Assembly (NCBI GenBank): GCA_013416485.1
Contig: JACCEO010000004.1
Location: forward strand, 1-64,000
DNA from: Alcaligenaceae bacterium
Lineage (GTDB): Bacteria; Pseudomonadota; Gammaproteobacteria; Burkholderiales; Burkholderiaceae_B
Direction: 5' to 3'
Length of the DNA stretch: 64,000 nt
The notes beneath the pieces are model-generated. The model did no database searches. It worked only from the letters and a program-made list of their open reading frames with translations, and had not been told where the DNA came from. The position numbers were made by a program, and so were the translations under genes. Shown in pieces: positions 46,100 through 55,283 of the stretch. The stretch's first letter is position 1, and each line of letters begins with the position of its first letter.

Positions 46100-47806
46100 A
46101 TGGTATTTTTTATTGCGAATATGGCACCGATTATGTTCGGAGCCTTAGTGATTTTTCTGCTGCTGGGTTTTCCAGTTACTTTTGCTTTGGCGGCGAATGG
46201 TATTTTCTTTGGCTTGATCGGCATAGAGCTAGGGTTGCTGACACCTGCACTATTTCAGGCCTTGCCGCAGCGTATATTTGGCATTATGGCCAATGACTCG
46301 CTGTTGGCTATCCCATTTTTTACGTTCATGGGATTAATCCTAGAGCGCTCTGGAATGGCGGAAGATCTGCTGGAAACCATAGGGCAGTTATTTGGCCCGT
46401 TACGTGGGGGGCTGGCAATAGCTGTGATATTGGTGGGGGCTATGTTAGCGGCAACCACTGGCGTGGTGTCGGCGTCTGTGATTTCTATGGGGCTAATTTC
46501 CTTGCCGATTATGCTGCGCTATGGATATGACCGCAGCCTGGCGTCAGGGGTCATTGCCGCGTCGGGTACATTGTCGCAAATTATCCCACCTTCTTTGGTG
46601 TTGATTGTGTTGGCTGACCAGTTAGGGCGCTCTATTGGTGATATGTATAGGGGGGCCATTATTCCTGGCCTGGGGCTGACGGCGCTATACATAGCCTATG
46701 TGATTTTTATTGCTTTTTGGAAACCCAAGTCTGCGCCGGCGATACCCCCAGAGGCACGCACCTTTATCGAGCCTAATGGTAGTCATGGCATTCCATCGTT
46801 AGTGGTGCTTATGGGGATCTCGGTGGTGTCGGCAGTACTTGGGGTCAAGTTATTGTTGCCTGTCGATGCACCCGTAGACGAGTCCATCGTCATGGGTACC
46901 TTAACTTGGGGGGCGACTGCCTTTGTACTGTCATTGCTAAACAAGGGGTTGCGCCTAGGCTTATTGTCCAGAATTGCCGAGCGCGTTACGTTTGTATTGA
47001 TTCCCCCCTTGGCCCTGATATTCCTAGTGTTGGGGACAATATTTATTGGTGTGGCTACACCCACTGAAGGTGGTGCTATGGGAGCGGTGGGGGCCATTAT
47101 TATGGCTGTTCTGAATCGCCGTTTGTCGTGGTCTTTATTGCGTCAGGCGATGGATACCACGACCACCTTGACGTGTTTTGTGGTGTTTATTCTGGTGGGT
47201 TCTACCGTATTCAGTCTGACTTTCCGTGGTGTCAGTGGTGACTTGTGGGTAGAAAACTTGCTGATTGGGCTTCCTGGTGGGGAGTTAGGTTTTTTAATAG
47301 TGGTCAGTGTATTGACCTTTGTTCTCGCCTTTTTTCTGGATTTTTTCGAGCTCGCATTTATTATCGTGCCGCTGTTAGGTCCTGTTGCCGACAAAATGGG
47401 TATAGACCTGATTTGGTTTGGGGTCTTGTTGGCGGTAAATATGCAGACATCATTTATGCATCCGCCGTTTGGTTTTGCTTTGTTTTACTTACGCTCTGTA
47501 GCGCCCAAAGAAGACTATAAAGACAAAATTACAGGGGAAACAATTGCCAAGGTAACCACAGGTCAAATTTATTGGGGATCTATCCCATTCATAGTGATAC
47601 AGCTGATTATGGTGATTATGGTGCTTAGCTTTCCTCGTATGGTGACGCACTACAAGGCGGATCGCCCTGAAGTGGATATCAACACCATCAAAATTGATCT
47701 TAATGAGGCCTTTGGCGATGAAGGGGGCTATGGTGCTCAGCCTGCTCCTGGGGCTCAGGGTGGACAAGCAGGTTCTGATCAGGAATTCAATGACTTATTT
47801 AAATAG
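46100..47806 (+). CDS. dctM: TRAP transporter large permease (DctM family) with C-terminal extension
   Basis: Large, Na+-driven permease with 12 or more membrane segments. The 568-residue length exceeds the usual DctM (about 425-430). PFFTFMGLILERSGMAEDLLE near residue 70, GVVSASVISMGLISLPIMLRYGYD and the second-half GVATPTEGGAMGAVGAI near 315 are family signatures. The excess comes partly from an insertion around residues 200-260 and from a Gly/Gln/Asp-rich tail after residue 525 (GDEGGYGAQPAPGAQGGQ). The larger-subunit variant is known for the TakP-type group; the tail is unusual. Confidence 0.92.
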   Translation: MVFFIANMAPIMFGALVIFLLLGFPVTFALAANGIFFGLIGIELGLLTPALFQALPQRIFGIMANDSLLAIPFFTFMGLILERSGMAEDLLETIGQLFGPLRGGLAIAVILVGAMLAATTGVVSASVISMGLISLPIMLRYGYDRSLASGVIAASGTLSQIIPPSLVLIVLADQLGRSIGDMYRGAIIPGLGLTALYIAYVIFIAFWKPKSAPAIPPEARTFIEPNGSHGIPSLVVLMGISVVSAVLGVKLLLPVDAPVDESIVMGTLTWGATAFVLSLLNKGLRLGLLSRIAERVTFVLIPPLALIFLVLGTIFIGVATPTEGGAMGAVGAIIMAVLNRRLSWSLLRQAMDTTTTLTCFVVFILVGSTVFSLTFRGVSGDLWVENLLIGLPGGELGFLIVVSVLTFVLAFFLDFFELAFIIVPLLGPVADKMGIDLIWFGVLLAVNMQTSFMHPPFGFALFYLRSVAPKEDYKDKITGETIAKVTTGQIYWGSIPFIVIQLIMVIMVLSFPRMVTHYKADRPEVDINTIKIDLNEAFGDEGGYGAQPAPGAQGGQAGSDQEFNDLFK

Positions 47807-47817
47807 GGTGTTTAGCG

Positions 47818-48369
47818 CTATGTTGCTAACGCGGCATAGCGATCACAGTTCATGGTGTGGTCCATGACCATACCTGTTGCCTGCATATACGCATAGCAAA
47901 TAGTAGGCCCAACAAAGTTAAAGCCCGCTTTTTTCAATTTGCGGCTAAGCGCTTCGGCCTGCGGAGTAACTGCCGGCACATCGGTGTGGGTCGGGTAGTG
48001 ATTAACTTGAGGAGTGTGGTCTACCACTGACCAGATGAAATCAACAGGGTCGGCCAAGGCTAACCAAGCGCGTGCGTTTTGGCGGGTAGATTCAAGTTTT
48101 AGACGATTCCGTATGATGCCGCTGTCCTGCATCAAGGTGTCTATGTAGTTATCTGGCATGACGGCCAGTTGAGTCGGGTCAAAGTTAAACAGTACCTGAC
48201 GAAAGCGTGGGCGCTTTTTTAATACAGTAAGCCACGACAGCCCCGCTTGAAAACCTTCAAGTATCAGCATTTCAAATAGGTAATGGGGGTCGCGTGATGG
48301 CGTCCCCCATTCATGATCGTGGTACTGGGTATAGTCTGGATCCAAGGTGCACCAATGACAACGTTGCAT
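47818..48369 (-). CDS. tag: DNA-3-methyladenine glycosylase I
   Basis: Base-excision repair enzyme that removes 3-methyladenine. The 183-residue protein has CHWCTLDPDYTQYHDHEWGTP at the N-terminus (zinc-binding Cys4 and His17), FEMLILEGFQAGLSW near residue 32, and the zinc-binding C-terminus HTMNCDRY. GFNFVGPTICYAYMQATGMV is the helix-hairpin-helix-type segment. It is convergent with dctM, 11 nt apart. Confidence 0.95.
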   Translation of the reverse strand: MQRCHWCTLDPDYTQYHDHEWGTPSRDPHYLFEMLILEGFQAGLSWLTVLKKRPRFRQVLFNFDPTQLAVMPDNYIDTLMQDSGIIRNRLKLESTRQNARAWLALADPVDFIWSVVDHTPQVNHYPTHTDVPAVTPQAEALSRKLKKAGFNFVGPTICYAYMQATGMVMDHTMNCDRYAALAT

Positions 48370-48415
48370 AAGCCTGCTTACATGCTAATAATGGTGACCT
48401 TGAATTTAGCAGGTT

Positions 48416-48670
48416 TTAGCCGCCGCAACCGCCGCAACATTCGCCATCTTCACCATGTACAGGTTTGGCGACATCAAAACCCAGATCTTCTACGGCGGCT
48501 TTAAGACGGCTTTTTGAGACGACTGACTCGTCAAAAGATACTGTGGCTTTGTGGTCTTGCAAGGAAATGCTGACGTCACTAACGCCTTCAACACCACTTA
48601 ACGCTTGGCTAATGGTATTGACTGCCTGTTCGTTTTCCATAGTTGGGACTTTGAGTGTTTGTGTACGCAT
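48416..48670 (-). CDS. Heavy-metal-associated-like small protein lacking CxxC but with Cys-rich tail
   Basis: The 84-residue protein (ATG 48670 with GAGG upstream) has the ferredoxin-like HMA fold pattern: beta strand RTQTLKVPTM, helix ENEQAVNTISQALSGVEGV, SDVSISLQDHKATVSFDES and LKAAVEDLGFDV. The metal site of HMA proteins, GMxCxxC, reads PTMENEQ here, so both cysteines are missing. Instead the C-terminus is GEDGECCGGCGG, with Cys at 78, 79 and 82. Function could be metal sensing or chaperoning through the tail; this is not established. It is downstream of dinB in the divergent direction and near tag. Confidence 0.8.
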   Translation of the reverse strand: MRTQTLKVPTMENEQAVNTISQALSGVEGVSDVSISLQDHKATVSFDESVVSKSRLKAAVEDLGFDVAKPVHGEDGECCGGCGG

Positions 48671-48786
48671 AGTGCTTGCCTCGTTAAAAGCGGGGTAAGA
48701 AAGAGTTTTATAAAGGTACATATTAAATATACCTTTTGTTGTAGTGTAGTATAAATCACGCTATTTTTGTTATGTTTTCTTGATTT

Positions 48787-50016
48787 ATGGAATTTACTCT
48801 GCCTCCTGATGCGCCTCGTTTCGCCGCCAGGGTGGCGGCAACGCCTGAGCTGCAGCCTTCGTCAGCACGAAACCGACGTATAGCCCATGTTGACATGGAT
48901 GCGTTTTATGCGTCGGTGGAGCTATTGCGTTACCCCGAATTGCGTGGTTTGCCGGTGGTTATCGGGGGAGGCAGGGATGCCGCACCTACCCAACTGGATG
49001 ATGGCACTCGAGTGTTCTCTCGGTTGCAGGGGTATATCGGCCGGGGGGTAGTGACCACCTCTACCTATGAGGCGCGGGCATTTGGCGTGTTTTCAGCAAT
49101 GGGCATGATGAAGGCTGCCGCCTTAGCACCTCAGGCAATATTGTTGCCGGTAGACTTTGCTGCATATCGTGAGTGTTCGCAGCGCTTTAAAGCGGCGGTG
49201 GCCAGTGTGACTCCCAGTATAGAAGACAGAGGCATAGACGAAATTTATGTGGATCTGACTGACTTGCCTGACGACAGCCTAGTATTGGCAAGCAGAATTA
49301 AACAGGCGGTTTTGGATGCGACAGGCTTAACCTGCTCAGTAGGGATATCGCCCAATAAATTATTGTCTAAGATAGCCTCGGAACTGGATAAGCCCGACGG
49401 GATTACCTTGCTGCAGCCAGGTGATTTAGAAAAGCGCATATGGCCACTACCAGTGGCTAAGGTGAATGGCATTGGGCCTAAAGCCAATGCGAAGTTATTG
49501 GGTTTAGGCATTACGACGATTGCGCAATTGGCGCAGGCAGCACCCGATGTCTTGCAGCAGGCATTTGGCTTAAGTTACGCGCAATGGCTGCTACAGGTAG
49601 CACATGGACAGGATGACCGCCCTGTAGTGACCTACTCTGAACCCAGATCCATTAGCCGCGAAACCACCTTCGAGCGAGACCTTGATGTGAAACGCGATCG
49701 TGCCGAGCTATCCCGTATATTTCTGCAGCTTTGTGAACGTTTGGCGGGTGATTTGCGCCGCAAAGGGTATGCCGGTCGTACGGTGGGTATCAAATTGCGC
49801 TTTGATGACTTTCGCACCGTGACACGAGACCTATCGCTGGATACCTATGTGGATGGGGTGACAGCCATACATAGTGCTGCAGGGCAATGCTTGAAACGCA
49901 TACCCTTGGATAGGCGGATACGCTTACTGGGCGTCAGGGTCAGCAGTTTGAAAAAAACAGTAGAAATTAACGTGAATGCCCTGGAGGATGTTGGGGTTCA
50001 GCTACGTTTGTGTTGA
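48787..50016 (+). CDS. dinB: DNA polymerase IV (Y-family translesion polymerase)
   Basis: Error-prone polymerase for lesion bypass. Of its 409 residues, the catalytic carboxylates are in HVDMDAFYASVELLRYPEL near residue 35 and the SIEDRGIDEIYVDLTD region near 138-153 (equivalent of the SxDE motif). GISPNKLLSKIASELDKPDG and the helix-hairpin-helix-like VAKVNGIGPKANAKLLGLGI follow. A short insertion after VVIGGG (RDAAPTQLDDGTRVFSRLQG) resembles forms known in related Burkholderiales. An N-terminal extension of about 30 residues is present. Its C-terminus lacks the usual QLxLF clamp motif; the last residues are QLRLC. Confidence 0.93.
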   Translation: MEFTLPPDAPRFAARVAATPELQPSSARNRRIAHVDMDAFYASVELLRYPELRGLPVVIGGGRDAAPTQLDDGTRVFSRLQGYIGRGVVTTSTYEARAFGVFSAMGMMKAAALAPQAILLPVDFAAYRECSQRFKAAVASVTPSIEDRGIDEIYVDLTDLPDDSLVLASRIKQAVLDATGLTCSVGISPNKLLSKIASELDKPDGITLLQPGDLEKRIWPLPVAKVNGIGPKANAKLLGLGITTIAQLAQAAPDVLQQAFGLSYAQWLLQVAHGQDDRPVVTYSEPRSISRETTFERDLDVKRDRAELSRIFLQLCERLAGDLRRKGYAGRTVGIKLRFDDFRTVTRDLSLDTYVDGVTAIHSAAGQCLKRIPLDRRIRLLGVRVSSLKKTVEINVNALEDVGVQLRLC

Positions 50017-50104
50017 AGACTCACGTTATTGCCAGTATCGCGTTTATTACGTCCCGATAGAGCGCATAATACGCGTTGGATATGGCGACAAACAAGGAAA
50101 TAGG

Positions 50105-50986
50105 ATGCCTTTGAAGGACTGGTTGGCAGCAATGATTGTCATTACTGCCTGGGGTGTCAATTTCGTTGTTATAAAGTGGGGCTTAACCGAAATACCGCCA
50201 TTGTTGCTAGGCGCGTTGCGGTTCGTCTGCGTGGCTTTCCCTGCCGTATTTTTTATTAAACGGCCGGCCTTGCCGTGGAAGACAGTAGTTGGTTATGCCG
50301 CTACGATTTGTATAGGGCAGTTTGTGTTTTTATTTACTGCCTTGTACGTGGGTATGCCAGCTGGCCTAGCTTCGCTTATCTTGCAGGCACAGGCATTTTT
50401 TACCGTATTGTTGGCCGCCTTGTTTATGGGTGAGCAGGTGTTGCGTCATAACGTATTGGGCATGAGCATTGCCATAGGTGGGTTGGTACTAATAGGCTTA
50501 GGAGCACAGGCTGGTAGTGTGCCTGTGCTGGGTTTCAGTTTGACCTTGCTGGCGGCTATTAGTTGGGCTGCGGGCAACTTAGTAGTAAAAGCGGCTGGGA
50601 AAACAGATATGGTCAGTCTGGTGGTGTGGGGAGCACTGATACCACCCATACCGTTTTTTGCCTTATCGTGGATGCTGGAAGGGCCTGCTGCAATACAGCA
50701 TAGTTTGGCAAATATTTCGTATATTGGGGTGCTGGTTGTTGCGTATCTGGCACTGGTAGCCACAATCGTAGGTTATGTGCTTTGGGGACGCTTGCTAAGC
50801 AAGCATCCGGTCAGTAAAGTAGCCCCTTTAAGCCTACTGGTGCCTGTGATAGGCTTGATCTCATCAGCCTGGTTTTTAGATGAGCATTTAGCATTGGTGC
50901 AGTGGTTGGGCGCTTTGGTAGTCATGGTTGGCTTGGCTGTTAATGTGTTTGGGCAGGGGTTATTGACCCGCTTAGCGCGTGCTTAA
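50105..50986 (+). CDS. EamA-family (drug/metabolite transporter superfamily) permease
   Basis: Inner-membrane transporter with two EamA repeats and about ten hydrophobic segments in 293 residues. The start at ATG 50105 ([19 protein letters not shown]) has AAGGAAATAGG upstream; the longer frame overlaps dinB and is not needed. [25 protein letters not shown] is the characteristic first segment pair. Members export amino acids or metabolites; the substrate is not determinable. It is followed by argD after 32 nt. Confidence 0.9.
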   Translation: MPLKDWLAAMIVITAWGVNFVVIKWGLTEIPPLLLGALRFVCVAFPAVFFIKRPALPWKTVVGYAATICIGQFVFLFTALYVGMPAGLASLILQAQAFFTVLLAALFMGEQVLRHNVLGMSIAIGGLVLIGLGAQAGSVPVLGFSLTLLAAISWAAGNLVVKAAGKTDMVSLVVWGALIPPIPFFALSWMLEGPAAIQHSLANISYIGVLVVAYLALVATIVGYVLWGRLLSKHPVSKVAPLSLLVPVIGLISSAWFLDEHLALVQWLGALVVMVGLAVNVFGQGLLTRLARA

Positions 50987-51018
50987 TTATTTATTTGGTT
51001 TTGACAACAGGATTTTGC

Positions 51019-52209
51019 ATGGAATTCGATAAGACGGGCGTGAATGCGCTAATGGAAATTACTCAGCGCCCAGAACTGGTGTTTGTGCGCGGCCAAGGGT
51101 CGTGGTTGGAAGACCATACCGGCAAGCGCTACCTGGATTTCATCCAAGGGTGGGCTGTCAATTGCCTGGGACATTGTCCACCTGCCGTGGTCAGCGCTAT
51201 TAGTACACAATCGGCCCAGTTAATTAACCCATCGCCTGCGTTTTATAACCAGCCGTCTATGGACTTGGCCAAACGCCTTACCAGTGCGTCGTGTTTTGAT
51301 CGGGTGTTCTTTACCAATAGCGGTGCCGAGGCCAATGAAGGCGCTATCAAGTTGGCGCGTAAGTGGGGCCAGTTACATCGTAAGGGTGCTCACAAAATCA
51401 TCACCTTTGAGCATAGCTTTCATGGCCGCACGCTGGCTACTATGTCGGCATCGGGCAAACCCGGTTGGGACACCATGTTCGCACCACAAGTGGATGGCTT
51501 CCCCAAGGCGCCCTTGAATGACCTGGATGCCGTACGTGCCCTAATCGATGACCAAACCGTGGCCATCATGCTGGAACCTGTGCAGGGTGAGGGCGGTGTG
51601 ATACCGGCTAGCCCAGAGTTCATGCAGGGTTTGCGCCAATTGGCAGACCAGCATGGTTTATTGCTCATTGTGGATGAAGTACAAACTGGCATGGGGCGTA
51701 CCGGCAAGCTGTTCGGTTATCAGCATTCTGGCATTACACCCGACATCATGACACTGGGCAAAGGCATAGGCGCAGGTGTTCCACTGGCGGCCTTGTGCGC
51801 CACAGAAGCAGTTTCGTGTTTTCAGCATGGCGATCAGGGCGGCACCTATAACGGTAATCCCGTGATGACAGCAGTAGGCGTAGCAGTATTTGACGCACTG
51901 ACTGCCGATGGCTTTATGGATGCCGTGAACGCTAGGGCGCAGCAGCTATCGGAAGGTTTATTGGCCTTGTCTGCTAAGTGGGGCATGAAGGGCGAGCGCG
52001 GCACAGGCTTGCTGCGGGCGTTGTTAATGGACCGTGATGATGGCGCTGCTATTGTAGAAGCCGCTCGTGATTGGTCGTCCGAAGGCATGTTGCTGAATGC
52101 GCCCCGTCCAAATGTGCTGCGATTTATGCCTGCCCTGAATGTGACAGCCGATGAAGTTGACTTTATGCTGGCGCGCCTGGACGAGGTCATCACTGCCGTA
52201 CGTGCTTAA
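51019..52209 (+). CDS. argD: Acetylornithine/class III aminotransferase
   Basis: PLP enzyme of arginine biosynthesis that makes N-acetylornithine from the semialdehyde. At ATG 51019 ([20 protein letters not shown]) it has 396 residues, the family length. [21 protein letters not shown] near residue 95, [20 protein letters not shown] near 215, the PLP-lysine in [17 protein letters not shown] near 248, and [17 protein letters not shown] near 275 are visible. The preceding EamA gene may be cotranscribed. Succinyldiaminopimelate activity is also possible for this class. Confidence 0.92.
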   Translation: MEFDKTGVNALMEITQRPELVFVRGQGSWLEDHTGKRYLDFIQGWAVNCLGHCPPAVVSAISTQSAQLINPSPAFYNQPSMDLAKRLTSASCFDRVFFTNSGAEANEGAIKLARKWGQLHRKGAHKIITFEHSFHGRTLATMSASGKPGWDTMFAPQVDGFPKAPLNDLDAVRALIDDQTVAIMLEPVQGEGGVIPASPEFMQGLRQLADQHGLLLIVDEVQTGMGRTGKLFGYQHSGITPDIMTLGKGIGAGVPLAALCATEAVSCFQHGDQGGTYNGNPVMTAVGVAVFDALTADGFMDAVNARAQQLSEGLLALSAKWGMKGERGTGLLRALLMDRDDGAAIVEAARDWSSEGMLLNAPRPNVLRFMPALNVTADEVDFMLARLDEVITAVRA

Positions 52210-52235
52210 TGATTACGGGTGCTAGCATTCGTGTA

Positions 52236-52274
52236 GGCGGCTCTCCTAACTTTGCTACCTTTGGGCGAGCCGCC
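52236..52274. other. Stable inverted repeat in the argD-lapG spacer
   Basis: GGCGGCTC (52236-52243) and GAGCCGCC (52267-52274) form an 8-bp GC-rich stem with a 23-nt loop, 27 nt after the argD stop. No T tract follows. It could end argD transcription in a Rho-aided way or be part of a small RNA. Confidence 0.4.
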
Positions 52275-52450
52275 GTATCTCTTATCAAACAACAAGCCGT
52301 TCTCTACCGTTAACATTTCTTGGAGTAAGTCGTAAGGCTTTTTTAGAAAAGATAAGAAAATTTCAAATGGCGCTGCAAACGCCAGGGTCACAGGCTGGGC
52401 TCATGCAGGCCGCGATCAGCGGCGCACTTGGCAAAGGCAAGTCCCGCTAA
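52250..52450 (+). pseudogene. Short open frame ending directly before a terminator, possibly a gene remnant
   Basis: An open frame without a start codon until ATG 52367 reads ...FLGVSRKAFLEKIRKFQ, then MALQTPGSQAGLMQAAISGA and GKGKSR before TAA at 52450, 8 nt ahead of a strong terminator. The 27 codons from the ATG, or the 67 codons of the open frame, look protein-like but I recognise no family. It may be the 3' remnant of a lost gene or a small protein gene. The minus-strand frame across it does not resemble a gene. Confidence 0.3.
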
Positions 52451-52458
52451 TTTATACA

Positions 52459-52480
52459 ACGGCCCCCCGGGCCGTTTTTT
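52459..52480 (+). terminator. Strong intrinsic terminator
   Basis: ACGGCCC / GGGCCGT form a 7-bp GC-rich stem with a CCC loop followed by TTTTTT. It separates argD and the small frame from lapG. Confidence 0.9.
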
Positions 52481-52571
52481 CTGTGTCGTCATTTGTTTTT
52501 TGGCGATTATAGTTGCTACGTTTCGTGTGTAAATCTTGCGTTTAGCGGGTAATTTGGTTACAACATCGTCC

Positions 52572-53264
52572 ATGCGCGCTGCGTTTCGTGTTCTTTCTCT
52601 TCGGTGGTATGGGGTACTGTTTTGCAGCGCTCTGGTTATGGTGCTGTTGGCCATAGGGCCAGTCGCGGCCTTACAGTTTGATGCGGCGCGCGTCACACAG
52701 ACAGCACAAGCTCGTTACGGTCAACGGGGGGCTACCCAGTTAGGGCGCTGGTTGACCATGATGTCGCAACAGAGCTCGTTGCCTGAACAGCAGCAATTAC
52801 GTGCGGTAAATGATTTTTGGAACAGCACAGTACGTGGTGGTGAAGATAAGCATATCTGGGGCAAAGAAGACTATTGGGCGACACCGCTAGAGTCCTTAGG
52901 AAGGCAGGCGGGGGATTGCGAAGACTTCGTCATAGGTAAGTATTTTTCCTTAGTGCATATGGGAGTCGCGGCAGAAAAGTTGCGGTTTATCTATGTCAGG
53001 GCACGTATAGGTGGCATGAGCAGTCGCACCACTATTGCTCATATGGTGCTGGGGTATTACGCCACACCTGATGCCGATCCCTTGGTATTGGATAACTTGA
53101 TGGGTTCCATTGTGCCAGCCAGTCAACGCCGCGACCTGACACCAGTATTCAGCTTTAATGCTCAAGGGATTTATGTGTCGGGTGCTGCACCCACATCCGC
53201 GGATCGTATTGGCAATTGGCGAGACTTACTGTCCAGAATGCGTACCGAGGGTTTTGTTCCATAG
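52572..53264 (+). CDS. lapG: Periplasmic cysteine protease LapG (BTLCP family)
   Basis: LapG cuts the N-terminus of a large surface adhesin (LapA type) and frees it; it is held inactive by LapD when c-di-GMP is high. The 230-residue form begins at ATG 52572 (MRAAFRVLSLRWYG), with a hydrophobic signal segment (residues 12-34). The catalytic triad of the transglutaminase-like protease is visible as Cys116 in AGDCEDFVIGKYF, His157 in TIAHMVLGYY and Asp174 in LVLDNLMG. Calcium-binding residues are plausible (DKHIWGKEDYW). lapD follows after 63 nt. Confidence 0.93.
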   Translation: MRAAFRVLSLRWYGVLFCSALVMVLLAIGPVAALQFDAARVTQTAQARYGQRGATQLGRWLTMMSQQSSLPEQQQLRAVNDFWNSTVRGGEDKHIWGKEDYWATPLESLGRQAGDCEDFVIGKYFSLVHMGVAAEKLRFIYVRARIGGMSSRTTIAHMVLGYYATPDADPLVLDNLMGSIVPASQRRDLTPVFSFNAQGIYVSGAAPTSADRIGNWRDLLSRMRTEGFVP

Positions 53265-53327
53265 TTACCCGGCCGTCAGTTTTGTTGTTAGATCATATAT
53301 AGCTAGTCGTATTCACAGGCGTTCATT

Positions 53328-55283
53328 ATGTCGTTACTTAAACAGCTTTTGCTTAGCGTTACCGTCGCCATAGTTCTTATATTGGCAGGGACATTGGTGT
53401 TCAGTATTGACGGTGCACGCCAGTATTTGAATGATCAGTTGCAGGCGCAAAGTGAAAATGCAGCGTCCTCGTTGGCGCTGTCCTTGTCCCAGCCAGGTAA
53501 TCAGGACCCGGCCTTGCGTGAACTGCTAATCATTGCGCTTTACGATAGTGGCCAGTTTCAGGCCATTAAACTAACAGGTCCTGATGGCAAGGTCATGGCA
53601 GAGCGCCAAATGGAAGAGATCTCGGGCGCTGGTGTAGCGCCTCAGTGGTTTAGCAAGCTGTTGCCGTTAGCTACACCTACCGCAACACGTCACGTCACTG
53701 ATGGCTGGAGGCAGGTAGGCGAACTGTCTATTACCTCAGACGATTTGTCCGCACGGGACTCTTTGTGGGGCAGTACGGTCAGGGTGTTTGGTTTGGTGGT
53801 GGGCGCCGGCTTGTTGTGGGCTTTGTTTGCGGTGTTGTTGATACGCTGGTTAAAGCGTGCTCTGAATGAAGAAATTACCGAACAGGTACGGGCCATTGCT
53901 GAAGGCGATGCCGCCCCTGAGCCCAAGCACCGCCGGGTGGCTGAACTGGCACAGGCAAGTCGCATGATCTTAAACGTACGTCAGAAAGTACAGGCCAGTT
54001 CTCAAGAACAAAATGCACGTATTGAATCTCTGGAAATAGAGCTTAACCAGGACACTATTACCGGCCTGGCGAATCGTAAGTATTTCATGAATGAACTAAG
54101 GCGGGCGTTGGTCGATGTCGATGGACAGGAAAACGAAACAGGCTATGTTTTGTTATTCAGGCAGCGTGACCTTACCGAAGTCAATGCTTCCATGACTCGT
54201 GTCGCTGTTGATAGCTGGCTGCGCACTATGGGGCAGCGCATAACCGGTCTTGTGACTGATTTCTCAGAGGCGAAAGTACAGTTTGCCCGCTTAAACGGTT
54301 CGGACTTTGCTCTATTGATACCAGCATCTCAGGGACCTGCCACGACGCGTCTGGTGCAACAGGTCCAGCAAGAGTTGGATGTCTTGAGAGTACGCTTGAA
54401 CGATGGGGGTATGTGTCGTTGGGCTTTTGGGCTGACTGACTACAGCCGCGGTACGGATCTAAGTGCCGTCATGACGCGCTTGGATGATGCCTTGATGGCA
54501 GGTGAAAGCGCAGGGCATAGCGAGGTCGAGTTCATCGCGCAAGCGAATCACACTCCCAGCAGAGGGGCGGTGGGATCTGGTGAAGCTGCTTGGCGTACGT
54601 TGTTAATCGAAGCCTTGGCCGATGACCGTTTGGCCTTGTCAGTGCAGCGGGCAGCCTACGAAGGTGATACTCAAGAAGACCGTTACGAAAGCTCGTTGAT
54701 ACTGTACGAAGAGGATAAAATAGGGGATCCCCTATCGGGATTCTTGTTTATGCCAGCGGCTGTCCGCTTGGGTTTGTCAGCAGACTGCGACTTGCGCGCT
54801 ATCGAGCTAGGCTTGGCGTGGCTTAAAGCCAACACTGGCGACTTGGTCATCAGGGTGTCTTTACCATCGTTGCTAAACCCGAAGTTTTTACCAGATACCC
54901 AAGAACGACTGAAAGGTGTGGATACCACGTTGGAATTTACCCGTCGTCTGACCTTGGAAATCGATGCACATGGCTTGGCATCAGCGCCTGCCGAAGTTCA
55001 AGCCTTTTGCCAAGGCATTGTCGAGGCAGGAGCAAATGTGGGTTTACGCCGTTTGGCGCAGCAATTCGACGCAATGGTGCATTTGCATAGTGTGGTGCTA
55101 AGTTATGTAAAATTGGGCGGCGACTTCGTAAAGTATTTGCTGGCTAGTCCAGGCGGCGTACAATTAATGGTGGCTGTGACCGAAACCGCAATAGGCCTAG
55201 GCATGAAGGTCTATGTCGAGGACATTCCCGATCACCCCACACGATTAATGTTGCAAGAATATGGCGCATTGCCAAAGTTGTAG
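53328..55283 (+). CDS. lapD: c-di-GMP receptor LapD (degenerate GGDEF-EAL transmembrane protein)
   Basis: LapD binds c-di-GMP with its inactive EAL domain and sequesters LapG through its periplasmic domain. The 651-residue protein has a membrane anchor (residues 8-27), the LapD/MoxY periplasmic domain (about 30-150), a second membrane segment (VFGLVVGAGLLWALFAVLLI, near 160), HAMP (about 178-230), a GGDEF-like domain with NGSDFALL in place of GGDEF, and a C-terminal EAL-like domain from about residue 420 without a normal EAL motif. The degenerate sites mark a receptor and not an enzyme. The adhesin and its secretion system are not in the window. Confidence 0.92.
   Translation: MSLLKQLLLSVTVAIVLILAGTLVFSIDGARQYLNDQLQAQSENAASSLALSLSQPGNQDPALRELLIIALYDSGQFQAIKLTGPDGKVMAERQMEEISGAGVAPQWFSKLLPLATPTATRHVTDGWRQVGELSITSDDLSARDSLWGSTVRVFGLVVGAGLLWALFAVLLIRWLKRALNEEITEQVRAIAEGDAAPEPKHRRVAELAQASRMILNVRQKVQASSQEQNARIESLEIELNQDTITGLANRKYFMNELRRALVDVDGQENETGYVLLFRQRDLTEVNASMTRVAVDSWLRTMGQRITGLVTDFSEAKVQFARLNGSDFALLIPASQGPATTRLVQQVQQELDVLRVRLNDGGMCRWAFGLTDYSRGTDLSAVMTRLDDALMAGESAGHSEVEFIAQANHTPSRGAVGSGEAAWRTLLIEALADDRLALSVQRAAYEGDTQEDRYESSLILYEEDKIGDPLSGFLFMPAAVRLGLSADCDLRAIELGLAWLKANTGDLVIRVSLPSLLNPKFLPDTQERLKGVDTTLEFTRRLTLEIDAHGLASAPAEVQAFCQGIVEAGANVGLRRLAQQFDAMVHLHSVVLSYVKLGGDFVKYLLASPGGVQLMVAVTETAIGLGMKVYVEDIPDHPTRLMLQEYGALPKL

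Noticed and set aside
49976-50104. Extended EamA transporter start overlapping dinB
   Set aside because: The extra 43 residues are not hydrophobic or conserved-looking, and ATG 50105 has a good ribosome-binding site.
52206-52391. Minus-strand 61-codon frame after argD as a gene
   Set aside because: No ribosome-binding site, no recognisable family, and it overlaps the argD end and a hairpin.
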